This document shows, in pieces, positions 51,932 to 62,134 of a stretch of DNA of 64,000 nucleotides. Numbering within the stretch: the first letter of the stretch is position 1; the number at the start of each line of letters is the position of its first letter. The translations under genes and the position numbers were made by a program. The notes below the pieces were generated by a model that saw only the letters and a program-made list of their open reading frames with translations, did no database searches and was not told the DNA's origin. Source of the DNA: a virus; IMG/VR virus record IMGVR_UViG_3300043411_002794, positions 62,001 through 126,000 of that record, one strand, 5' to 3'.

Positions 51932-53514
51932 TAGTTGTTCTCCAGGCTGAAGTAACTGAACTTCGCCTTAGCGCGATCGGTACCGACGCCGCACATGCCG
52001 ACCGGTGAACCGAAGCGACTAGTGGCTATGCTGAAACTTACGGAAAGATCGGCACCGTCGTCCAGGCCGTCGAGCTGCACGGCGATGGCCGTCTGCAGTC
52101 CGAAGACCGACGTCGTAACGCGCAGTCGGTACCAGTAGCCCGGGGCGAGCGGTAACGCGGTAGGACTAGCGTATTCCTGCACTAACATGCCGCCGTTGAA
52201 TCGTAGAACACGAATCTTGTTGATGTTCATGTCGACCACGACGAAGAAGTATTCGACGTGCGGGTTTGTCAGCGGGTCAACCGTGCGATAGTTCAGAACG
52301 ATGCCGCCGTTACGGAGCGGAAGCTCCGTTGTAATCATGAGTGCCGTCTCACAAACAATGCTCTGCGGCGTAACTAGGTTGCACGCCTCCAAGATCGACA
52401 AATTTCGCTGGGCGCCGCCGTACGCTATGTAGGAGATGTCATACGCGACGGCACTGGCACTGGCGCTGCTCTCTATCGGGGCGTCGCCGGTCTCGTACGC
52501 GAACAACCCGCTGCGAACGACAAAGCTGTCCGCCGTTTCGTCGTCGAACGTGGTTACGTACGGCAGTGTTGCACACGCCAGTGATTCACTGGAAATCATG
52601 ATCGATGAGTCGCTATCGGTGGCGTCGATTGCCGCCGAGTCGACGCTGTCGTAGCTGTCTGCACAACGATCTTGCGGCTCTCGTCGCGTCGCGGTAGTGC
52701 GGCAAGCATCGTCTAGATCGATATCGTGCGACAGTACGACGCCGCCGCAGGCTTCCAACAAGCCATTCACCAACGTACCGAAGCTGATGTTGATATTGCC
52801 GTCGCAGTCCGGTTTCACGTTGTTGATCGTTTCAATGGCCCCTCGCGGGCAGTTCCGGCTTTCCGGTCGCGGATCGCACGGGCCGATGTACTTCTCCAAG
52901 ACATTTGGCGCATCGGGATCCTGACGAAGACGGAGCACCAGTGCGTCACGAAACTTGTCACCAATGTAAATTTGTTCTTTCACAGCTTCGACGTCGCCCG
53001 TACCGACGATGCGAACAAAGCCGGTCAGTGCCGTGTTTCGCCCCGCCTTGCCTAGCGACGGGATGGGCGGCAACTTGTACGCGCGGGCGCACTTGGGCGC
53101 CAGCAAGCTTTGCGTCGGCGAACTGAACCGTAACGCAGTCGCTGTAATGGTGCCGCCGCGGACCGTCACACCGGCACCAAAGACTACCCAGCCGCCGACA
53201 CCGTTCGCCAGCGGACGAAGTTGATACGGGATGCCGGCCTCGGGATTTGTGATTGTTAATGATGCCAGCGGCGTGAAACCGCTTACCGTGTCGACAGCGT
53301 CCGCACCGAGTATTACAAGCGTCACCAGATTTGCGGTTACAGTGACCCCGCCTAGAAACGCAAATTGCCCGAGCGAATCAGGAAAGCGCAATTTACAGTC
53401 TACGAGTACGTCGAACGGTAGTTGCGTACCGTCGTCACCGACGCCGTCGACCGAGTCGGCCAACGGGAACCCGCGTTGTTCTTGCGTGTTGTAGTAATTG
53501 GTAAAAAACATCAA
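51931..53514 (-). CDS. Virion protein, R-x-[FY]-P family member 3 (527 aa)
   Basis: NTQEQRGFPLADS near residue 9 is the family motif. The longest member, with a C-terminal ~200-residue lectin- or jelly-roll-like extension (YVTTFDDETADSFVVRSG onward) that could bind glycans. Confidence 0.72.
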   Translation of the reverse strand: MMFFTNYYNTQEQRGFPLADSVDGVGDDGTQLPFDVLVDCKLRFPDSLGQFAFLGGVTVTANLVTLVILGADAVDTVSGFTPLASLTITNPEAGIPYQLRPLANGVGGWVVFGAGVTVRGGTITATALRFSSPTQSLLAPKCARAYKLPPIPSLGKAGRNTALTGFVRIVGTGDVEAVKEQIYIGDKFRDALVLRLRQDPDAPNVLEKYIGPCDPRPESRNCPRGAIETINNVKPDCDGNINISFGTLVNGLLEACGGVVLSHDIDLDDACRTTATRREPQDRCADSYDSVDSAAIDATDSDSSIMISSESLACATLPYVTTFDDETADSFVVRSGLFAYETGDAPIESSASASAVAYDISYIAYGGAQRNLSILEACNLVTPQSIVCETALMITTELPLRNGGIVLNYRTVDPLTNPHVEYFFVVVDMNINKIRVLRFNGGMLVQEYASPTALPLAPGYWYRLRVTTSVFGLQTAIAVQLDGLDDGADLSVSFSIATSRFGSPVGMCGVGTDRAKAKFSYFSLENN

Positions 53515-54977
53515 GCACTGTTTAAGGTTGCGGACTTTACCAACGGCCCGGCTGGTTCATGATTATCCAGGGCGGCCGTCAACGATACGGTCAAAGCGTA
53601 CGGCGAGGCATCTTCCGATCGTCCGTTGTTCGGGAATTGTAGCCGGAAACGTACACGAACCGTGTCGCCGGGACGAATCAGATCCCAGTACGCGTAGAAG
53701 TTCTCCCAGGTCCCGTCCATGGTGTACTGTTCGTTCTTCGCGCGCGGAATCGAGGTATCTCGAAGAGTCGTATATTTGACGATCTTCGGCGGTACCGTTG
53801 CCACCGGACCACTGTCGCACTCGAACCGCAATGCTAAGTTTTTGAGACACTTGTTGGTCTGGTTGATGTACTGCCCGGCGACGTCGATGTACGCGCCGGA
53901 CTGGGCGACCAGCGTGAGTCGCAGCGGCGTGCGCAGACATTTTGTTTTTTTGTTCCAGGTCGCGCGGTTCTCAACGTATAACGTGCGAGACTGATTTAAC
54001 GTATCGCCGATTTCCTGGTACAGCGTGTGCTCACTTGCCAGATCGCTTGCCAATTGGATGAAGTCATCGCACTCGCAGCAACGGCCGCAGTCATTACCGA
54101 GCAGAATGTGCGGCGCGAGCGGGTTGTTTTCATATTGCGGTCGGTATGTTCGCGGATCCTCGCCGACTTGTTCCATCGGTGTGCGGGCGTACAAACAATC
54201 TGCGGCCGTCAACAAAAATTCGCCCGTTGCAGTCGGGCTGACGCTGTTAATGCGACGAATGTATTCGGTCGGTGTGCCGCAGTCGTCGTAGCGTCCGAGC
54301 CCTTCGCCCGGCACAGCGTTGAATACCAGTCGCGTCTCGTGCCGGGCACCGTCGCTGAAAGCGACCGGCGAAGCATCGATCCGCATGTTGTAGCCGGCCG
54401 AGAAGTCGAGCGATTGTCGGCTGAGTGTGTCGAGCACGGCCGTTAGTGATCGCACGCGCTTCGGCAGTTTGACGACGGCCCGATCATTGAGTCGTCCGTT
54501 CTCGGGCAGGATGTGGTCGTTGTAATTGCGGGGAAGCGGTTGTGTTGTTTCCGGGTTCCACTGAGTATGCATGACAAGACGGCACACGGACGTCTCGGTG
54601 AACCATTCGTAGATTCGCCAAGCCGGACCCCAGTCGGCGGCGCGAAACGAATCCGCGGTTGTCGAATCAAAGACAACTGCGCCATTAGCGTCCTTTACGA
54701 CCAAGTCGGCGTCATGCGTTGGTGTCGGTGCCCAGTCCGGGGCCGTGACCTCGATGCACCCCAGCCCGTATATCCAGGCGATGCTGTAGGGACCAGCAAA
54801 CTTGATTAGCGACGAGTCGTAGTCAGCCTCGTCTTCAAAAGCGAGGAAGAAATCGGCCAATAGGAAGCGGATGTCTTCCGACGGTAATACGAACGGATAG
54901 TTGAGTCCGCTCTGTCTTTGCGACAGCCCGAGACCGCCGCGGCCGTACGGATCGTATTGAAAGTCAGGGCAGACCAT
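53511..54977 (-). CDS. Virion protein, R-x-[FY]-P family member 4 (488 aa)
   Basis: SQRQSGLNYPF near residue 19 is the family motif. The body is beta-rich; a CGRCCECDD cluster near residue 293 could bind metal. Coupled to the next gene by four bases (ATGA). Confidence 0.72.
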   Translation of the reverse strand: MVCPDFQYDPYGRGGLGLSQRQSGLNYPFVLPSEDIRFLLADFFLAFEDEADYDSSLIKFAGPYSIAWIYGLGCIEVTAPDWAPTPTHDADLVVKDANGAVVFDSTTADSFRAADWGPAWRIYEWFTETSVCRLVMHTQWNPETTQPLPRNYNDHILPENGRLNDRAVVKLPKRVRSLTAVLDTLSRQSLDFSAGYNMRIDASPVAFSDGARHETRLVFNAVPGEGLGRYDDCGTPTEYIRRINSVSPTATGEFLLTAADCLYARTPMEQVGEDPRTYRPQYENNPLAPHILLGNDCGRCCECDDFIQLASDLASEHTLYQEIGDTLNQSRTLYVENRATWNKKTKCLRTPLRLTLVAQSGAYIDVAGQYINQTNKCLKNLALRFECDSGPVATVPPKIVKYTTLRDTSIPRAKNEQYTMDGTWENFYAYWDLIRPGDTVRVRFRLQFPNNGRSEDASPYALTVSLTAALDNHEPAGPLVKSATLNSA

Positions 54978-54980
54978 GGA

Positions 54981-55943
54981 CTAGGCTTCACTTTCTTCCG
55001 GGCAGACCTCTTCCTCGGGGCAGCCGCTGTCTCCCACCTTGCTGGCCAGTACGACCAGCGTCATTGTGGAAACCTCACTGTGCGTGCGGTCTGCCAAGGA
55101 TTGCAGTGCGGCCCGGCCGTCGGCGAAATCGTTGAGCTGGCTACGTAACGCCTCCAACTCGGCGCAGCCGCAGCACGGCGTCGAGCATTCGTTGAGCAGC
55201 TCCAGTCCAAACGAGGCGGGCGTCAGCGTAATGCACTGGTTTCCGTCGATGCGGAAGTTGCCGTCCGGATCTCCGGGAATGCCGTTGATCGTGCGGATGC
55301 ACGGGGCATCTTGCAACTGATCGCAGACGCAGGCCTGATTGAGCCCCTCGCCGCTGATGGCGTTGAACACGATTGTCGGGCTGTCGCCGCTCGTGGCGGT
55401 GATGCGGAAATTGGTCCCGGCAACTAACGTGATGTCGCCATAGTAGCGTTCGCTGCGGTCGTTACCGTTGACTACGGTGATGGAGGTAATGCTCCGAATC
55501 CCCGGCATGATCGCGTGCGGATCAACTGCTCCGGCCGCGGCGGTAAAGAAATACTCACCTGCAGGCAACTCGTCGATCTCGGTCAGATCGCCGATGAGCA
55601 CGTGTCCGACGCAGTCATCGAAGTTGTTTTTCCCGACCAAGGCATACGAGTCGTATTCAGCGTGCGTGCTGCGCGCGAAGTTGGTCGTGGCAACTAACGT
55701 CGGCGTACCGTCGTCATAGGCAAACGCCAAACTGAAGCCGACCGGCGAGATCAGTACGCTGTAAAGAAAGATCTTTGACGGGTCCACGCTGAGCCCGGCA
55801 TGGACGGTCAACTCCATGCCGACCAAGAACGAGTTCGGGAGCGTGATCGTTCCCGTCGTATCCGTGCGGGCGGCGTGCGGCGCCAGCGGAAAGGCCCGCT
55901 GGCTGTTATGGTTCAGCAGCTCCAGATTCCAGAGCAACGTCAT
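54981..55943 (-). CDS. Virion protein, R-x-[FY]-P family member 5 (320 aa)
   Basis: LLNHNSQRAFPLAPHA near residue 9 is the family motif. The body is beta-rich, with cysteines in CVCDQL and CSTPCCGCAEL, then a C-terminal acidic tail (PEEEVCPEESEA). Confidence 0.72.
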   Translation of the reverse strand: MTLLWNLELLNHNSQRAFPLAPHAARTDTTGTITLPNSFLVGMELTVHAGLSVDPSKIFLYSVLISPVGFSLAFAYDDGTPTLVATTNFARSTHAEYDSYALVGKNNFDDCVGHVLIGDLTEIDELPAGEYFFTAAAGAVDPHAIMPGIRSITSITVVNGNDRSERYYGDITLVAGTNFRITATSGDSPTIVFNAISGEGLNQACVCDQLQDAPCIRTINGIPGDPDGNFRIDGNQCITLTPASFGLELLNECSTPCCGCAELEALRSQLNDFADGRAALQSLADRTHSEVSTMTLVVLASKVGDSGCPEEEVCPEESEA

Positions 55944-55945
55944 CG

Positions 55946-57796
55946 TTAGGCTCCAGAGTACAGAATTGCGTCCATTCGCAAGATGCCGACCTCGCCCAGG
56001 TAACCGCCGGTCGCGGTCCGCGTGAGTTGTGCCAACACCTTGTCGCCGGCAGCCACCGTGAACCCGGCACTATCGATCTCGATTACGTCTCCGGCCGTCA
56101 CAGCGACGGCCGTCGTAACGGCTAACGTCGTAAACGACGCCGGAACACTGGAAGGCGTCGCCGTACCGTCCGGCCGCAAGACTCGCTTGTAACCCAGCGT
56201 CAACGACGGCAGTGTGCCGGTGACGAGGGCAATGAGTTGCAGCCGCACTTTGACTTCCGGCGTCGTCGGAAGTCCGGCGTACGGCGTGTTGTAACTGCCT
56301 GCTACACCTGAAGACCGGCCGTCGGGAAAGCCGATGTACGGCATGTCCCGATAGGTTCGCTCCACGGCGTCACCAAGGCGAACCAGCGACGGCGCCAGTA
56401 CGCGATCGCCGGGCGACGGATCGAGATCGATCGTGACGATGCCCTGGTAAATCAATGGGCTGTCTGTGTCTTCCGGATCTTGATTGTGGCTGCGCGTGGC
56501 GGTGATCACCACCTGGTCACTACCTGCCTTGATGCCTGCAACAACAGGGCCGCGAAGGAAGTGCAGTCCGGTTGTGACCTCCTTGACGACGAGGTCCGCA
56601 TCTTCGTCGGCCGTGTCTTCAACAACCTCGGTCAGGTTAATACCGATCTTGAGGTCGCCGGTTGTTGCTGCGTCGCCGTCGCAGTTCGTGAGCTGCAGCG
56701 GGCTGCCGTCGGCCGGGGCCAGACTCGTCACAACCGACTTGCTGGCGCCCAGCAAGTTGCGGAGGAAGACGAGCTCGATACGCATTTGTTCAACGCGAGG
56801 ACATTCCGCCGAAGATGAAATGCTATTGTCGGCCGACACGCTGATCGAGGTGTCGAGATCCGTCGGCCACGGCACGTCACCGTAGCAATCGCTCATCCAC
56901 CAAATACCGTAGTAATCGACATAGACCAGCCCGTCGCGGCCGAGCGGGACTTCCGTGGCACCGACCAGTTCGCGACCCTTGTCCCAGAGTACTGAGACGG
57001 CGCTGAGCGGGACCGGCGGCCAGGCATTGGAGAGGGCGGTATCGGCAGTTAGGTTGTAACCAAACTGAGCGCCGACCGGGGCGTGCCCGCCGAAGCTCTC
57101 GTGATTGGCGGGCAACCATCCCGGTACGGATTCATCCGGATCGGTGATCACGTGCGAGTCGCCTTCGACGGGCGGCGACGTCGTTCCGGACGGGCGGCAG
57201 GTCAGCGAGAAGCGATAATGCGTGTGATCGAACTGGAACTCGCGGAGCTGCGGCAGCACAAAGACGTACGGCAGGTCGCTGCAGTCGTTAAGCGGCCCGA
57301 GCACCTCGCACACGACGCAGGTGACGGGCGGGCGCTGCGTCGTGAGTTTGCCTGGTGTCTGGGCCGACAAGTAATAGACGCCCGGTACAACGTCGCCATC
57401 GAGGGCGTTGGTCAGCGTTTCCAGCGGCACGATGCCGAACAGAACGACGTGACCGGCATTGACGGATGTCTTTTCCAGCAGGATCCCGCGGCAGCGGCTG
57501 GATGCCGTCGCCACGTAGTTTCCCTGTGTGTCGGCGGCCGCGTCGGCGAACGCGAGATCCCAGTGCTGGTTCTCATCATCCCAGTAGACCGGTTGCCCGA
57601 CCAGCACGTCGCTATGCAGGGGCTGATCCCACGCGATCATCGCGGAACTTTGCGCCAGGCCGTCGAGCCGGTTTTTGAGATACTGGGTTCGCGTTTCAAG
57701 TTGCTGCACGGGACGGTTCGCAGTTCCTGCGCTGACCGGTTCTCCGTTGCGGATCGGCTTGATTTGCTTGTTCCAGCTGCCTACTGTGTTTGCCAT
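55946..57796 (-). CDS. Large virion protein (616 aa)
   Basis: ATG 57796 (MANTVGSWNKQIKPI); longer starts overlap the upstream gene. Beta-rich, with a C-terminal ~150-residue domain (TGYL-type repeats). Likely a tail or baseplate-associated protein; no motif names it. Confidence 0.7.
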   Translation of the reverse strand: MANTVGSWNKQIKPIRNGEPVSAGTANRPVQQLETRTQYLKNRLDGLAQSSAMIAWDQPLHSDVLVGQPVYWDDENQHWDLAFADAAADTQGNYVATASSRCRGILLEKTSVNAGHVVLFGIVPLETLTNALDGDVVPGVYYLSAQTPGKLTTQRPPVTCVVCEVLGPLNDCSDLPYVFVLPQLREFQFDHTHYRFSLTCRPSGTTSPPVEGDSHVITDPDESVPGWLPANHESFGGHAPVGAQFGYNLTADTALSNAWPPVPLSAVSVLWDKGRELVGATEVPLGRDGLVYVDYYGIWWMSDCYGDVPWPTDLDTSISVSADNSISSSAECPRVEQMRIELVFLRNLLGASKSVVTSLAPADGSPLQLTNCDGDAATTGDLKIGINLTEVVEDTADEDADLVVKEVTTGLHFLRGPVVAGIKAGSDQVVITATRSHNQDPEDTDSPLIYQGIVTIDLDPSPGDRVLAPSLVRLGDAVERTYRDMPYIGFPDGRSSGVAGSYNTPYAGLPTTPEVKVRLQLIALVTGTLPSLTLGYKRVLRPDGTATPSSVPASFTTLAVTTAVAVTAGDVIEIDSAGFTVAAGDKVLAQLTRTATGGYLGEVGILRMDAILYSGA

Positions 57797-57813
57797 CCTT
57801 GGCACTCCTAAGA

Positions 57814-58437
57814 CTAGCCGAAGATCAACGACCAGGTCACACCGATCTGTTGCGACGCACCCTTCACGACGTGGTCTTCTGCCGGAAAATAAGTCCGGGC
57901 TACGACGATGTCTTTCGTCCGGTCGGCCCAGGTCGGGACGGCGACCAAGCAACCGCCGACGACCTTGCTGTTGGCAGCGGCGCTGAAGGCCTTGCCGTGC
58001 ACGCCGGTTACGCCGGACGTCATCGCCATAAACGTCAGCTGGTTGCCGGTTTCACCTTCCGTGAAGTACGCCTCGTAACCCTCGGCAATACTGAGTAACG
58101 GGGTCTGCAGCAAGGCGACCCGCAGATAATCGCGGACGCCGCTACCGGCGAGATCCGCGTAGTATTCCAGATCCTGGTCGCGATCGAACGACTCAGGCAC
58201 GTCGACGACGTCCTCCGGGTCAGCGACGTTCTCATACTCGAGATACATCCCGGCGATCGAATAGTCGAGACGGGACGGGCGGCGGAAGCCGAGCTGCATC
58301 GCCGCAGCGAACCCCCAGCCAAACTGGATTTGGTTCGATTTCTCGTTACGCGGCGTGATCAGCCCGGTGCGTTCGTCACGGACCCACGGTTGCACGCGGC
58401 CGACGAGCTTGGGAACGAACGAGGTATGTTGGAGCAT
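57814..58437 (-). CDS. Virion protein (207 aa), beta-rich
   Basis: Not recognised. Starts MLQHTSFVPKLVGRVQPWV. A beta sandwich is likely from the alternating pattern. Between the 616-residue and the 522-residue virion genes, so it is presumed structural. Confidence 0.68.
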   Translation of the reverse strand: MLQHTSFVPKLVGRVQPWVRDERTGLITPRNEKSNQIQFGWGFAAAMQLGFRRPSRLDYSIAGMYLEYENVADPEDVVDVPESFDRDQDLEYYADLAGSGVRDYLRVALLQTPLLSIAEGYEAYFTEGETGNQLTFMAMTSGVTGVHGKAFSAAANSKVVGGCLVAVPTWADRTKDIVVARTYFPAEDHVVKGASQQIGVTWSLIFG

Positions 58438-58461
58438 CCTTGCCTCTGCAGATATACGGGG

Positions 58462-60030
58462 TCACTGGCACGTGCCGGAAACCAGGCGAACCCTGGGCTG
58501 CCGTTCGGAGACCAGAGAGGAATCAACAAGATCAGTAAGCGGGTTCATCGCCGTAAAGCCTGCCGTGGTCTCAGTTACCGACGTGGCTGCAACCGTGTCC
58601 GTGTCGGCGGTCAGGTCGACTACGAGCAACAGGGCGGTGTGCGGCGGTATCAGCTTACGCAGGTGGCGGGCATTGTATAGGCCCACACGATCGCGGCCCA
58701 TACCAGATGATTTGACGCGAACCAGCACGGCATGGTTGCGAAGGACGTTGGTAATTAGAAACCCAAGCGGGTTGATCGTCGTCGGCAAATGGGTCGCTTT
58801 TGGCTCTCCACTCGGCTGGGTCCGTGTGTCCAGCAGCATCGCTAACGTGCCGTGCCGCTTGTCACCTTCCGGCGGACAGGCAGGGTCGCGAATGTCGGCT
58901 ACGCCGCGAGCATGCAACTCGTCGAAGAACTTGATCACGTCCAACGGCTGACCACCGATTGGAAAACTGACGTAAGTGTGGCCGCTTGAATGTTCTTCAT
59001 CGACGGTCAGCGTCACGTCCTTGTTCTCAAAGATCAGGTCGCCGTAAAAGCACGTTGCCAGGAAGCCGCGGTCGAGTGCAAGCGCCAATAGATCGCTAGG
59101 CACCTGGCCGCGATTGAATTCATAGATCTGCAGCGCGTCTGTCAGCGGGTCGCCTGCTCGTACCGTATCGCCGACGGCGACCAACGGCAGGACACCGCGG
59201 GCAAACTTGTAGACGTTCTTGTCGGTGGCGATGAGTCCGCTGTTGCAGCCGTACTCCACGACTTCTACAACTTCAGTGGCTTCCACGACCAACGGAATGC
59301 CGGTCATTGCCTGCAGGGCAAGCCGTAACGTACGTCCGGTCATGCCGCCCACTAGGGCGTCAAAGAGTGCATTTAGCAGATCGCGATACCCGCGACTGCT
59401 TTGCATCTGGATGCCGAGCACGTAGCCGAAATGATCGTACGCGTACTGCCAGTCGAATTGGCCGCGGAACACCCATAGCCCGGCTTCCGTGTCCGTCTGC
59501 TCTTGCTCCGAGAATATGGGTCGCGTGGCCACCAGCGGATCGGTGAGCGGATTCTCGCGGAAGATGATCAGCTCGCGATCTCGGTCAATAAGATAGTCGA
59601 CGTTCTCGACCCAGGTACGGGACGGCGACGTAATGCGATTCATGATCAACGGCGCCGACACCAAGGCGGACGGCAACGGGAACGCGTACTGATTCACTGA
59701 ATTTGGTGCATCGTATTGAATAGCGCTGTTGTAGGTTAGCCCGCTGTCGCCGTAACGCGGCAGCTCTGCGTTGGCTGGATTGAGATCCGATTCCTTCAGC
59801 TGCAGAAAGTACCAGTTCTCGGTATGGAAGAGCGGCACCTTGCTGCGGGCAACGCAGGCGGCCGCCTCCAGCAACATTAGGTGATTCTGTGCCTCCTGCA
59901 AGACGTTGACCTCGGCGTAAGACTCCATCTGCGACTGTTCGCCGTAGATGCGCGCCCAGAAGCTCCCCAAGGCCGCCAAAAACTGGTGCGGCCGGTCGAA
60001 GTTCGACGACGGGTAGGTGAAGGTCGGCAT
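58462..60030 (-). CDS. Baseplate-associated protein (522 aa)
   Basis: Directly downstream of the baseplate J-like gene and coupled by TAATG. N-terminal helices (QFLAALGSFWARIYGE) then alpha/beta and beta-rich parts. Position suggests a wedge or tail-tip protein. Confidence 0.7.
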   Translation of the reverse strand: MPTFTYPSSNFDRPHQFLAALGSFWARIYGEQSQMESYAEVNVLQEAQNHLMLLEAAACVARSKVPLFHTENWYFLQLKESDLNPANAELPRYGDSGLTYNSAIQYDAPNSVNQYAFPLPSALVSAPLIMNRITSPSRTWVENVDYLIDRDRELIIFRENPLTDPLVATRPIFSEQEQTDTEAGLWVFRGQFDWQYAYDHFGYVLGIQMQSSRGYRDLLNALFDALVGGMTGRTLRLALQAMTGIPLVVEATEVVEVVEYGCNSGLIATDKNVYKFARGVLPLVAVGDTVRAGDPLTDALQIYEFNRGQVPSDLLALALDRGFLATCFYGDLIFENKDVTLTVDEEHSSGHTYVSFPIGGQPLDVIKFFDELHARGVADIRDPACPPEGDKRHGTLAMLLDTRTQPSGEPKATHLPTTINPLGFLITNVLRNHAVLVRVKSSGMGRDRVGLYNARHLRKLIPPHTALLLVVDLTADTDTVAATSVTETTAGFTAMNPLTDLVDSSLVSERQPRVRLVSGTCQ

Positions 60031-61661
60031 TAGTCGGAGACGACGCTGATCGCGACGTTTGCGGGGTCAAGGAAGAAGACGGCTGTATCGCGACTGAGCA
60101 TTAGTGCCGGATCGGTAGGAATGCTCAGGCACGTTGTGTCATGCACAAATAGCATCTCACCATCCGGACGGCGGATCCGGCCGAACATGTCGATCTTACC
60201 GACGGCCTGCCCGTCGCTGAGATAGTTATGCGCAATATCCGCCAATGCTGACGCGTAGAGGCGGCTGCCGAAGTTGAGGTTGTTCACCAGCGAGGCAATG
60301 TCCTCGGCCATACCTGTCGTATCCGGTGTAGCTTGGCCGGATTGTTTGCGGATCTCGAAGGAGATCGACACCCAGCACGGCACCGCAGCCCGCACGACTG
60401 TATCGCAGGCCCGGGCACGGTGGTCTTCAGAGTTGCAGAAGTCCTGCAGCTCGGTGATGAGCGGCATGGTCGACAACTCGACGATGTACTCGGCGGTATC
60501 TCCGACGACCGCCGTCAGGGTGTCCGTATCCGTGTCACGGAAGCGGATCACGGCCGTCTGGTACTTGGTATACGCTGCTTCCAGATCATTGATGATGTCC
60601 GGCACGAATACCGTGTCCGTCAGATCGCGGCCACGAATATCTGCAACGATCTCGTAACCGGTCTCGTCGATGCTGGCGTCGGTACGCACGATGCGAGAGG
60701 CCTCATAGAAGCCCGGCGCTGCGTCTGCCGTCAGTGTGACTTGCCAGATTCCGCCGTCCGCGACAATATCGACGAGCGAGGCCGTGAGCCGCAGTGTGAC
60801 GGTCTTCGGTTGGGCCTGCGTCCGGCAAAAGACATCCACGCGACCACCGAGTGAGCCCGGCCAGATCGTATGCTGATCACGAATCTGTTCGGCATCGCCG
60901 AAGCCGCGGATGGAGTAATGCCGGGTGTTGGCAAACTCTGCCTGGGACTTGAACAAGGCAATCCAATTGATGCTGCCGCCGTTGGTCTTGGCAGCCTGGC
61001 CCTCTTGCAGCCGATCGATCATCTCCTGGTTTGTCTCGGCAGCGAGGCCTCCGGAGAAGTCAGCAGCGGCGCGGGCCGCCACAAAGTTCTCGGGGCGGGC
61101 GGCGGGCGTCATGCGCGTACCGCGTTTGATGTTGCTGAGCTCGCCGGCCGCTACGGCCGTAGCCGGTACGGAAAACTCATACGTCCCGTCGCCGCGAGAC
61201 GCGAGCACACGTTCGTTGTCGGTGACCGCCGTGCCGGTGCTGTTACGCACGACGATCGCCGTATCGACGGTGAACTCCAGCGATCCGGCTGTGAAGCCTA
61301 ACCCGGCTGAGATGACCAACGGAGCGTCTTGACTGACCACGATCGCGATCTGCCCGCTCGCCTGCGAAGCGGCCTGTCTCGCTACGAGGTGATTGGAGAG
61401 CACGTCATCGACGACATCGGTATCTGCCAGCGTCGGATCGAGCTCGATGCGTCGGAGGCTCATCGACTGCCGTAGCCGGTCGTAGTTGACCTGATGCCCG
61501 GCGGCGAAGACGGAGCGAAAGTACAGCACGAGATCGCTGAACGGTCCTCGTTGCAACGCCTGCTCGGGGTGCTTCTCCTGCATCAGTTGCTTGGCCTCGG
61601 CGAACATCTGTTCCACGATGTCCGCGGGGATGTCGTCCAAGCTTGTGACGGTAAGGCTCAT
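60030..61661 (-). CDS. Baseplate J-like protein (543 aa)
   Basis: Baseplate J proteins link the tail tip to wedges in contractile-tailed phages. The N-terminal ~120 residues with FSDLVLYFRSVFAAGHQVN, the middle SGGLAAETNQEMIDRLQEGQ, and the repeated beta domains (VVRNSTGTAVTDNER) fit the family. Its presence suggests a myovirus-type tail. Confidence 0.82.
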   Translation of the reverse strand: MSLTVTSLDDIPADIVEQMFAEAKQLMQEKHPEQALQRGPFSDLVLYFRSVFAAGHQVNYDRLRQSMSLRRIELDPTLADTDVVDDVLSNHLVARQAASQASGQIAIVVSQDAPLVISAGLGFTAGSLEFTVDTAIVVRNSTGTAVTDNERVLASRGDGTYEFSVPATAVAAGELSNIKRGTRMTPAARPENFVAARAAADFSGGLAAETNQEMIDRLQEGQAAKTNGGSINWIALFKSQAEFANTRHYSIRGFGDAEQIRDQHTIWPGSLGGRVDVFCRTQAQPKTVTLRLTASLVDIVADGGIWQVTLTADAAPGFYEASRIVRTDASIDETGYEIVADIRGRDLTDTVFVPDIINDLEAAYTKYQTAVIRFRDTDTDTLTAVVGDTAEYIVELSTMPLITELQDFCNSEDHRARACDTVVRAAVPCWVSISFEIRKQSGQATPDTTGMAEDIASLVNNLNFGSRLYASALADIAHNYLSDGQAVGKIDMFGRIRRPDGEMLFVHDTTCLSIPTDPALMLSRDTAVFFLDPANVAISVVSD

Positions 61662-61669
61662 AGTAACTC

Positions 61670-62134
61670 CTAGACGGCCGTGCTAACGGGCAAGATAACC
61701 TCACGGGCGCTTCCGGCGAGGCTCAGGACGTTGACCCGCAAACTAACGATGTCCTGTGCAACGGTGATCTCGACCAGCTCGGCGCGGTCGAATCGCTCAT
61801 CATCCGGCATGTCGACGGTTTCTTCGTTGCGTAGGTTATTGGTGATCGTGAATGCGGAAAACCCAAAACTGGTGACTACGTCGGCCTGGCTCCGTAGGCG
61901 TCCGCGTCGCAGATCCGTTACGAAGCGGCAGCCGCGGTCCGTTTGAAACCGCATCGAGCCGAGCTCCGTGAGAAACTCCATGATCCATCGCTGGGCCAGC
62001 TTCTGAATACCGACGCAGATCTCGCCGTCCACGCGTTCATCGAACAACGATTGCGAGAGCTCGACCTCTCCAGTCGTGGTCGCCCCGCGTAGCGCCAGCA
62101 CGTCGTATTGGCGGCCTTGATACGGATTTGTCAT
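61670..62134 (-). CDS. Possible baseplate wedge protein (154 aa)
   Basis: QKLAQRWIMEFLTELGSMRF and FVTDLRRG resemble gp25-like/lysozyme-fold wedge proteins in position and size, but the identification is weak. Coupled to the J-like gene by an eight-base gap. Confidence 0.5.
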   Translation of the reverse strand: MTNPYQGRQYDVLALRGATTTGEVELSQSLFDERVDGEICVGIQKLAQRWIMEFLTELGSMRFQTDRGCRFVTDLRRGRLRSQADVVTSFGFSAFTITNNLRNEETVDMPDDERFDRAELVEITVAQDIVSLRVNVLSLAGSAREVILPVSTAV

